Assembly (NCBI GenBank): GCA_946539475.1
Contig: CAMNHM010000163.1
Span: forward strand, 1-5,105
Length of the DNA stretch: 5,105 bases
Direction of reading: 5' to 3'
Source of the DNA: an uncultured Prevotellaceae bacterium
GTDB lineage: Bacteria; Bacteroidota; Bacteroidia; Bacteroidales; Bacteroidaceae
A program made the position numbers and the translations under genes. Shown here one piece after another: positions 1 to 5,105 of the stretch. The first letter of the stretch is position 1. Each line of letters starts with the position of its first letter. Below the pieces are notes generated by a model, which did no database searches, was not told the DNA's origin, and saw only the letters and a list, made by a program, of their open reading frames with translations.

Positions 1-54
1 CCCAAGGCCTACTGCTTAGAAGGCAGTTGCTCTATCCAGCTGAGCTACGGAACC
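1..54 (-). tRNA. trnR: tRNA-Arg (anticodon UCU), 3' part cut by the window edge
   Basis: The minus strand reads as the first 54 nt of a tRNA. The 7-nt acceptor strand GGTTCCG (54-48) is followed by T8-A9, then a D-arm with GCTC/GAGC stems and an AGCTGGATA loop. The anticodon stem is ACTGC/GCAGT with loop CTTCTAA, which places UCU at positions 34-36. A 5-nt variable loop (AGGCC) and the first T-stem strand TTGGG come next. The T-loop, the 3' acceptor strand and any CCA lie beyond position 1. UCU reads the AGA/AGG arginine codons. The gene is in the same orientation as the upstream protein genes but has its own promoter. The cloverleaf is unambiguous as far as it goes. Confidence 0.95.
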
Positions 55-105
55 CCTTTGCCTGGGTGCAAGGGCGAAAAATTGCGCTCTTGCGCTAGGC
101 GGGTG

Positions 106-137
106 CAAAGGTAGTCATTTTTTGCGATATGGCCAAA
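106..137 (-). promoter_or_regulatory. Bacteroidetes-type sigma-70 promoter for tRNA-Arg
   Basis: On the minus strand a -33 element TTTG (137-134) is separated by 20 bp from TACCTTTG (113-106), a perfect match to the Bacteroidetes -7 consensus TAnnTTTG. The spacing is in the family range. Transcription would start about 100, giving a leader of roughly 45 nt before the tRNA 5' end at 54, to be removed by RNase P. The leader can form an imperfect hairpin (93-85 with 76-68; 8 pairs and one A/C mismatch). The -33 box begins only 3 bp past the stop codon of the phosphatase-like gene, so the tRNA can be expressed independently of the operon. The rest of the 55-140 gap holds nothing else I can support. 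Confidence 0.78.
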
Positions 138-140
138 TTT

Positions 141-953
141 TTAGGCCTTAAATCTGATGTATGCCCTGTCGTCGAAGGAATTATAGCCGCGGGCGAAGGC
201 TTTGGTGGCCTTGAAGGCCTGGATGTTCAGCGGGTCGGCGATGCGCTGCTCCTCGAGTCGCCGCTCGCTCTCGTCGAGGGTGGGGCAGAGGAAGGGGTAG
301 CCGTCGGAGGCCAGCACGATGTCGCAGGGCTGGAAGCTGAGGGTGATGGTTCGCACGTGGCGCTCGGCCACGGGGAATCCGTCGACGACGCTGTACGTCA
401 GGTTCTGCTGCCGCATGGTCTGCAGCATGCGTGGTATGATGGCCTGTCGGGCGGTGTCGTCGGTGAGGAAGTGGTCCCAGGGCTTGGGGCTGGCGGCGAT
501 GATGGCTGCGCGTGCCTCGGCCAGCTCTTGCTCGTAGGGCTTGGGGTTGTCGTAGTGGCAGTCGCCGACGAGGCACTGGCAGTCGCCCACCATCCATATC
601 TCGCGCCGCAGTCGTGAGAAGACGATGCAGCTGGCCGTGAGGCGGTCTTCGGGGTGAAGGGCCAGGTGGTCGAGGCAGTCCTTGCGGTAGCGTCGGCGGA
701 TGGCCTGCGTCGCTCCTTTGCAGAACTGGCTGACGCTGCTCTGTGCGGGCATCCGCCGTATGTAGTCGGCAATGGTGAGCATGGCCAGCTCGCCGTTGGA
801 GTGGCGTCGGAGCGATAGGTCGCGGTGGCATTGGCGCTGGCTCTTCGACGTGGAGCCGTCGATGACGGCTATGAAGTCAGCGGTGACGACGATTCCGTCC
901 TCGCTTCTCTTCGCGGGGTCCTTCGGTATGACGGTCTGCTCGATGATGGTCAT
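141..953 (-). CDS. PP2C-like phosphatase-fold protein (270 aa)
   Basis: Probable member of the PP2C (PPM) metal-dependent Ser/Thr phosphatase fold, cytosolic; no signal peptide or membrane segment is visible. Motifs in PP2C order: SEDGIVVTADFIAVIDGST at about 17-35, with D32-G33 like the metal-binding Asp-Gly; TASCIVFSRLRREIWMVGDCQCLV at 106-129, with a strand-turn-strand G123-D124 like the central GD; DIVLASDG at 211-218, like the LASDG metal site; and FDDRAYI at 260-266, like the terminal DD/DN. At 270 aa it matches a bare catalytic domain. The start at 953 is chosen because the next Met (58) would lose the first motif. No Shine-Dalgarno is evident. The first 77 bp overlap the 3' end of ygiQ in another frame, so translation may be coupled. 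Family assignment rests on motif order alone; substrate unknown. The 83-98 RRRYRKDCLDHLA stretch is unusually basic. Confidence 0.7.
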   Translation of the reverse strand: MTIIEQTVIPKDPAKRSEDGIVVTADFIAVIDGSTSKSQRQCHRDLSLRRHSNGELAMLTIADYIRRMPAQSSVSQFCKGATQAIRRRYRKDCLDHLALHPEDRLTASCIVFSRLRREIWMVGDCQCLVGDCHYDNPKPYEQELAEARAAIIAASPKPWDHFLTDDTARQAIIPRMLQTMRQQNLTYSVVDGFPVAERHVRTITLSFQPCDIVLASDGYPFLCPTLDESERRLEEQRIADPLNIQAFKATKAFARGYNSFDDRAYIRFKA

Positions 954-2889
954 GGGTCGGGGGTTGAGGTTTGTCGGGCTGTCGGGGTGAGCCTAGCAGC
1001 CGTGGTATGAGGTCGGCGCGCCCTATGCGCCGCAGGCTCTGCTCGATGCCGCGGCGCTCCTCGGGCTTGTACCAGAAAAAGTACTGGCGCTGTGCGAGCT
1101 TCTCGCGCGCTGTACGGGCCGAGTAGACGGGCTCCAGCGTGTAGGGGTCGTAGCCGGTGTACCAGGTCTCGGTGGCGATGGTCATGGGGGTGGGTGTGAA
1201 GTCCTGCACCTGCTCTAGCTGGAAGTCCATCTGCTTGGTCAGTACGGCCAGCTGTGCCATGTCGTCCTCGCGGCAGCCGGGGTGTGAGGAGATGAAGTAG
1301 GGTATGATCTGCTGTCGTAGGCCCTCCTCGCGGCAGATGCGGTCGAAGGTGCGCTTGAACTGCTGAAAGAGGCTGAACGACGGCTTCCGCATGAGCCGCA
1401 GCACGCTGTCGCTGGTGTGCTCGGGTGCCACCTTCAGTCGTCCGCTGACGTGTCGGGTGATGAGCTCGCGGGTGTACTGCTCGGCGGCGCGGTTGGTAGG
1501 CTCATCGCTGCTGTGGTGGAGCAGCAGGTCGTAGCGCACGCCGCTGCCGATGAAGCTCTTCTTCACCTCGGGCAGGGCGTCGACGGCGTGGTAGACGTCG
1601 AGCAGCGGCTGGTGATTGGTGTCGAGGTTGGGGCATATCTGCGGATGGATGCAGCTGGGGCGGCGGCATCGCTCGCAGGCTTTCGGGTTGCGCCCGTGCA
1701 TGCCGTACATGTTGGCCGAGGGCCCTCCGAGGTCGCTGAGATAGCCTTTGAAGTCGGCCATCTGTGCTACCTGTTGCACCTCGCGGAGTATGCTCTCCTT
1801 CGATCGGCAGACGACGAACTTTCCCTGGTGGGCTGAGATGGTGCAGAAGGCGCATCCGCCGAAGCATCCGCGGTGGAGGTTGACGGAGTGCTTGATCATC
1901 TCGTAGGCGGGTATGCGCTTGCCTTTGTACTTGGGATGTGGCAGGCGGGTGTAGGGCAGGTCGAAGGAGGCGTCGAGCTCGGCGCTGGTCATCGGCGGGT
2001 AGGGTGGGTTGACGATGACATAAGCTCCCCCTACGGCCCCCGAGGGGGCTTCAATTGTTTTGCTGGTGGGTATTGTAGCCCCCTCGGGGGCAGAATGGGG
2101 GGCTGGGACTTCTTGCAGCAGTCGGCTGGCGTGGATCATGTTCGACTGCTCCTCGATGTGCCTGTAGTTCTCGGCTTGTGCGCGTTTGTCGCGGAGGCAT
2201 TCTTCGTGCGAGTGGAGCACGATGTCGTCGGGACGGATGCCCCCCGGAATGCGGTCGGCGCTTCTGAGGACGACGGTCTGCGGCAGGTCGTCGATGTCGC
2301 TGATGTGCTCGCCCTCGCTGAGCCGGCGGGCGAGCTCTACGATGGTCTTCTCGCCCATGCCGTAGCTGATGATGTCGGCGGGCGCGTCGCAGAGGATGCA
2401 GGGTCGCAGGCGGTCCTGCCAGTAGTCATAGTGGGTGAGCCGTCGCAGGCTGGCCTCGATGCCTCCGAGCACGATGGGCACGTCGGGGAATAGCTGCCGG
2501 AGGATGCGTGAATAGACGATGGTTGGGTACTCCGGCCGCATGTCGTGTCGGCCGTCGGGCGAGTAGGCGTCTTCGGAGCGCAGCCGTCGCGCGGCGGTGT
2601 ACTTGTTGACCATCGAGTCCATGCACCCTGGTGAGATGCCGAAGAAGAGTCGCGGTCGGCCCAGCTTGCGGAAGTCGCGGAAGTCGCCGTGCCAGTCGGG
2701 CTGCGGCACGATGGCCACTCGGTAGCCAGCTGCCTCCAGTGTCCGCCCGATGACTGCCGCTCCGAACGACGGGTGGTCGACATAGGCGTCGCCCGAGAAC
2801 AGGATCACGTCGACGCTGTCCCATCGTCGCAGCTCCAGCTCCTTCTTCGTCGTCGGGAGGAAGTCGGTCAGTAGATGTTCATTCCTCAT
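877..2889 (-). CDS. ygiQ: YgiQ family (UPF0313) radical SAM protein
   Basis: Radical SAM protein of the YgiQ family; the reaction it catalyses is not established. Residues about 8-320 form the YgiQ N-terminal domain, with FLPTTKKELE, GDAYVDHPSFGAAVIGR and IVLGGIEASLRR. The core carries GCFGGCAFC, the C-x3-C-x2-C cluster (C342, C346, C349) that binds the 4Fe-4S used to cleave S-adenosylmethionine. A second conserved Cys group follows (C405, C408, C413, C419, ending in CPNLDTNH), then GSGVRYD, LKVAPEHT and IPYFISSHPGCREDDM, all typical of the family. At 670 aa it is somewhat shorter than E. coli YgiQ (739 aa by my recollection). The start at 2889 sits just before the conserved LLTDFLPTTKKE. It overlaps the upstream small gene by 11 bp and the downstream phosphatase-like gene by 77 bp. 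Oddities: residues 263-289 come from an inserted palindromic repeat, and the tail after about 634 is basic, unconserved-looking and partly overprinted. Soluble, probably cytosolic. Confidence 0.96.
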   Translation of the reverse strand: MRNEHLLTDFLPTTKKELELRRWDSVDVILFSGDAYVDHPSFGAAVIGRTLEAAGYRVAIVPQPDWHGDFRDFRKLGRPRLFFGISPGCMDSMVNKYTAARRLRSEDAYSPDGRHDMRPEYPTIVYSRILRQLFPDVPIVLGGIEASLRRLTHYDYWQDRLRPCILCDAPADIISYGMGEKTIVELARRLSEGEHISDIDDLPQTVVLRSADRIPGGIRPDDIVLHSHEECLRDKRAQAENYRHIEEQSNMIHASRLLQEVPAPHSAPEGATIPTSKTIEAPSGAVGGAYVIVNPPYPPMTSAELDASFDLPYTRLPHPKYKGKRIPAYEMIKHSVNLHRGCFGGCAFCTISAHQGKFVVCRSKESILREVQQVAQMADFKGYLSDLGGPSANMYGMHGRNPKACERCRRPSCIHPQICPNLDTNHQPLLDVYHAVDALPEVKKSFIGSGVRYDLLLHHSSDEPTNRAAEQYTRELITRHVSGRLKVAPEHTSDSVLRLMRKPSFSLFQQFKRTFDRICREEGLRQQIIPYFISSHPGCREDDMAQLAVLTKQMDFQLEQVQDFTPTPMTIATETWYTGYDPYTLEPVYSARTAREKLAQRQYFFWYKPEERRGIEQSLRRIGRADLIPRLLGSPRQPDKPQPPTHDHHRADRHTEGPREEKRGRNRRHR
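2023..2104. repeat. REPIN/MITE-like palindromic element inserted in frame in ygiQ
   Basis: An 82-bp foldback. Arms 2023-2055 and 2072-2104 (33 nt each) flank a 16-nt loop (2056-2071); I count 28 of 33 Watson-Crick pairs. The arms hold an exact inverted pair of 14-mers, GCCCCCGAGGGGGC (2036-2049) and GCCCCCTCGGGGGC (2078-2091). Each 14-mer is itself a 6-bp palindrome around 2 nt. Pairing stops sharply at both ends, and the loop is markedly less GC-rich than the arms. It encodes YgiQ residues 263-289; the two cores appear as APEGA (267-271) and APSGA (281-285). Flanking SRLLQEV and YVIVNPPYPP look like ordinary YgiQ sequence, so the 27 residues are probably an insertion. I see no clear target-site duplication and only one copy in the window, so the mobile origin is inference. 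Confidence 0.75.
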
Positions 2890-3181
2890 TCCCTGAGTAA
2901 GTTTCTACGAATAGCTGGCAGAGCTGCTGCAGGCCGAAGGCTTTCATGTTGGGATTGTAGACGACGTCGAGGCACAGGTCGAGCAAGTCTTTGTCGCGCC
3001 CGGCATCCGACTCCAGCAGCGAGCGGATGTTGAGCTTCAGCTTGTCGAGCACCTGCTCGTCGATATATCCGTGGGAGTCGACGAGGTCGCGCAGCAGCTG
3101 ATATTTCTCCAGCGTCTGCAGATGGCGTTCGGTCACTTCGATGCTTCTTGTGCCTGTGGGGTTCGCTTGAATCTTTGCCAT
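2879..3181 (-). CDS. Small protein of unknown function (100 aa)
   Basis: I do not recognise this family. The product is hydrophilic apart from amphipathic stretches, with no signal peptide, membrane segment or metal-binding motif. Residues about 15-62 (IEVTERHLQTLEKYQLLRDLVD...LDKLKLNIRSLLES) and 65-96 look like a series of helices, suggesting a small all-alpha protein, perhaps an adaptor or partner. It is placed with confidence as a real gene because it starts 15 bp after the stop of the upstream secreted-protein gene and its TGA overlaps the ygiQ start by 11 bp, a layout typical of translationally coupled operon genes. The start ATG (3181-3179) has no Shine-Dalgarno, normal for Bacteroidetes. 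The overlap with ygiQ suggests a link to that enzyme, but nothing in the sequence states a role. Confidence 0.82.
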   Translation of the reverse strand: MAKIQANPTGTRSIEVTERHLQTLEKYQLLRDLVDSHGYIDEQVLDKLKLNIRSLLESDAGRDKDLLDLCLDVVYNPNMKAFGLQQLCQLFVETYSGNEE

Positions 3182-3196
3182 AGTGTTCGGATGTTT

Positions 3197-5105
3197 TTAG
3201 TTCGGTATTAAATAATTGAGTATTCCGTTCATGAGGGAGGCCCTGAGACTCTTGTCGGTGATGCACTCAAAGGGGAATCCCATGGTGAAGGCGCGATAGT
3301 CCTGGCCGCCATAGGCCACTGCTGCGCTGGTGCCGTTGGCATAGACCATGGCGGGGAATGCTGCCTGGTCTGACGGCATGAGCACGTCGGTGCGTGTGGC
3401 GGCATAGTGCTGCTCGTTGAGCTGGTGGTGGAAGCTGAACGACGTGCCGAGGCCGGTGACGAGTCCGCTGGGCTCGCGGTAGTCGGCGGGGCTGTTCACC
3501 TTCAGCACGTCGGCCAGGAACTGCCGCTCGGCCGGCTCTCGCATGTCGGTGCCGATATATGCGCCGCTGGTGAAGAGGCGTCCGTGGGCGGCGACGTACT
3601 GCCGCAGCTGCTGCTGCAGGGCCGGGCGGAACGTCTTGTAGCCGACGAGGCTGTAGCCGTCGTTGCGCTCCAGTCCCAGCAGGAGGTCGACTACGGCGTA
3701 GCGGCTCAGCTGCAGCTGTCCGCTCTCCACGGCCTGTGCCGATGTGCTGACCAGGCTGAAGCGCCCCGTGGCAGCGATGGCCTCGGCATGCGTGCGTACA
3801 TAGTTGAAGTCGTTGCCGGCGATGATCTTTCCTGCCAGCTCGCTGCTGGAGAATCCCAGTCCCGTGGAGTCTTCGATGCCAATCTTCGTGGTGTCGAATA
3901 CGAGCTGGCGGCCCAGCCATCCGGCGGTGCGCCCGTAGGTGACGCCAGGGTCCTCGTCGATGTCGAAGCCCTGTCCGTGGCGGCTGATGGCGGGTGAGGC
4001 CAGGCGGTGGAAGCCGTTGACGATCATGGCCCTGTAGGGGGCGTCGGGGTTGTAGTAGGCCGACAGCACCTCAGTAGGGAAGCTCCTGCCGCCCTCGTTG
4101 ACGGCCCTCACCTGGAAACTGTAGAGCACGCCGGGCTGCAGGCGTACGTTGCACGACGTGCCGCGCAGCATCGTCCCGTTGTCGAAGCCGCCGTCGCCCT
4201 GCGCTATATAGAGGATGTAGCCCGTCGGCTCCGACGACTTCTCCTGAGCGTCGATGAGCCCTTGCCAGCTGAGGCGCACCTCGCCCCGCTTGTCGGTAAA
4301 CTCGATGTGGAAATGGTCGGGCGCCAGCGGCGTGACGGTATATTTGTCGCCGTGGTGGGAGGCAACGTAGCGCAGCAGCGTCTTGTAGATGGAGCGGGCC
4401 ATCCAGAAGCGGAAGTTGGGGTCTTGCCCATAGCGCATGTCGCCGAAGTTCTGGTGCGACATCGTCTCGAGGATGGCGCTGGGCACGACGGGCAGGCGCG
4501 TCTCGGAGTAGTTGCGGTCGTAGAGCTTGCGCAGCTTCCATTCGCCGAACCGGTACTGCAGGTCGCTGGTGGTGTTGTTCAGCAGGTCGGTGGCCAGCTC
4601 TTTCGATGCCTCGCGGCTGAGTCCCGTGGCCAGCGTGCTGGGGCCGTAGCCGGTGGTGCAGATAGAGAGCGTGCCGTAGACACCGAGCCCGGTGTCGGTG
4701 TATCCGGCATCGCTGTGTATTGCCAGCGACAGCTCGATGGGCACGTGACGCCCTGCCGAGTCGGGGGCATAGCAGGAGCCGCCGGCGAGGAGGTTGGTCA
4801 TGTAGGAGCGGACGTTGATGTCGTCGGCATAGTCGTTCTGTCCCTCGCGGAAGCTGTAGACGTTGTAGGGCATTCCTGCCCACTGGGCATAGTAGCGCGC
4901 TCCCTCCAGGCAGCGCGGATAGCCGCTGACGCTGCCTCCGCGCGAGATGTTGCCCATACCGCCGCCGAAGCGCACGGCGTCGGTGGTGACCATGCCGCGG
5001 CTGCTGCTGAGGTTGGACACGACGACGCGGTTGGCTGGCGACAGGCCGGCGTCGAAGTCGAACGTGCCGAGGTAGACCCACGTCGAACCGCCCATCTGCT
5101 GGTTG
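3197..5105 (-). CDS. Golvesin-like/Amidase_3-like/FnIII multidomain protein, 5' end outside window (often annotated xanthan lyase)
   Basis: The frame is open to the right edge: Asn-Gln-Gln codons precede the first visible Met at 5095, so the true start and any signal peptide lie outside. Numbering from that Met: residues 1-46 (STWVYLGTFDFDAG...VVVSN...TTDAVRFGGG) are the end of a golvesin-like beta domain. Residues 55-250 resemble the second part of an Amidase_3 zinc amidase, with LAIHSDAG (H127, candidate zinc ligand) and ILETMSHQNF (E210, candidate catalytic Glu). Residues about 252-347 are FnIII-like. Residues 355-632 form an alpha/beta GATase-like domain whose SGAYIG (510-515) sits where a Cys nucleophile elbow would be but lacks Cys, so it is probably non-catalytic. 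Bacteroidales relatives carry the first amidase His before the golvesin insertion; that part is not visible. Likely envelope or secreted peptidoglycan amidase; the 'xanthan lyase' label is not supported by what I see. First visible gene of the operon, 15 bp before the next. Confidence 0.8.
   Translation of the reverse strand, partial: NQQMGGSTWVYLGTFDFDAGLSPANRVVVSNLSSSRGMVTTDAVRFGGGMGNISRGGSVSGYPRCLEGARYYAQWAGMPYNVYSFREGQNDYADDINVRSYMTNLLAGGSCYAPDSAGRHVPIELSLAIHSDAGYTDTGLGVYGTLSICTTGYGPSTLATGLSREASKELATDLLNNTTSDLQYRFGEWKLRKLYDRNYSETRLPVVPSAILETMSHQNFGDMRYGQDPNFRFWMARSIYKTLLRYVASHHGDKYTVTPLAPDHFHIEFTDKRGEVRLSWQGLIDAQEKSSEPTGYILYIAQGDGGFDNGTMLRGTSCNVRLQPGVLYSFQVRAVNEGGRSFPTEVLSAYYNPDAPYRAMIVNGFHRLASPAISRHGQGFDIDEDPGVTYGRTAGWLGRQLVFDTTKIGIEDSTGLGFSSSELAGKIIAGNDFNYVRTHAEAIAATGRFSLVSTSAQAVESGQLQLSRYAVVDLLLGLERNDGYSLVGYKTFRPALQQQLRQYVAAHGRLFTSGAYIGTDMREPAERQFLADVLKVNSPADYREPSGLVTGLGTSFSFHHQLNEQHYAATRTDVLMPSDQAAFPAMVYANGTSAAVAYGGQDYRAFTMGFPFECITDKSLRASLMNGILNYLIPN

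Noticed and set aside
68..93. Hairpin in the tRNA leader as a terminator or riboswitch
   Set aside because: It is a 9-position stem with one A/C mismatch on the transcribed strand, followed directly by the tRNA without a U-tract. Too small for a known riboswitch.
131..147. GGCC...GGCC hairpin at the operon's stop codon as a terminator
   Set aside because: Only 4 GC pairs plus a mismatch and 2 AT pairs, and no U-tract follows; it also overlaps the tRNA promoter's -33 box.
129..617. Long plus-strand open frame opposite the phosphatase-like gene
   Set aside because: Gly/Val/Ala/Leu-rich translation without motifs, antisense to a gene with clear PP2C-like motifs. GC-rich coding DNA commonly leaves antisense frames open.
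2036..2091. Two 14-bp palindromes as a CRISPR-like array or operator pair
   Set aside because: Only two units, in inverted orientation, within a coding frame. They are better explained as the arms of one foldback element.
1873..2493. Plus-strand open frames opposite ygiQ (also 1417-1836)
   Set aside because: They lie antisense to conserved YgiQ sequence and have low-complexity translations with no recognisable domain.
3182..3240. AT-rich patch before the 100-aa gene as an internal promoter
   Set aside because: No TAnnTTTG-type -7 box is present; most of it is the coding 3' end of the upstream gene, with only a 15-bp gap.
4071..5081. 336-codon minus-strand frame inside the amidase-like gene (also 3267-3920)
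   Set aside because: Arg/Pro/His-rich translation typical of a shifted frame of GC-rich coding sequence; the overlapping frame holds the recognisable domains.

Overview
The window looks like a piece of chromosome from a GC-rich member of the Bacteroidales. Three things point there. The tRNA at the left edge has a textbook Bacteroidetes promoter (TTTG, 20 bp, TACCTTTG). The gene starts lack strong Shine-Dalgarno sequences. The right-hand gene has a domain architecture that I know mainly from Bacteroides/Prevotella-type genomes. A Prevotellaceae-like host is possible, but this is inference and I cannot name a genus.

Everything supported is on the minus strand, so transcription runs from high to low coordinates. 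In that order: (1) a 5'-truncated gene (3197 to the right edge) for a large, probably secreted protein with a golvesin-like segment, the catalytic part of an Amidase_3-like fold, an FnIII-like domain and a C-terminal GATase-like domain; (2) after 15 bp, a 100-codon gene of unknown function (2879-3181); (3) overlapping it by 11 bp, a YgiQ-family (UPF0313) radical SAM gene (877-2889); (4) overlapping that by 77 bp, a PP2C-like phosphatase-fold gene (141-953); (5) after 86 bp holding its own promoter, tRNA-Arg(UCU), cut by the left edge. The first four are packed tightly enough to be one operon whose main promoter lies outside the window. No stretch over 300 bp lacks a gene.

The most unusual structure is an 82-bp GC-rich foldback (2023-2104) inside ygiQ. 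Two 33-nt arms carry exact inverted copies of a 14-bp palindrome around a 16-nt loop. It is read through in frame as about 27 extra residues between conserved YgiQ segments. It resembles a REPIN/MITE-like repeat domesticated as coding sequence, comparable in principle to Rickettsia palindromic elements. The second notable point is the 77-bp ygiQ/phosphatase overlap, where the phosphatase's first catalytic-type motif is encoded within the ygiQ tail.

The genes do not form an obvious pathway: cell-envelope hydrolase-like protein, unknown small protein, radical SAM enzyme of unclear substrate, phosphatase-like protein. I see no defence system, CRISPR array, transposase or phage gene.
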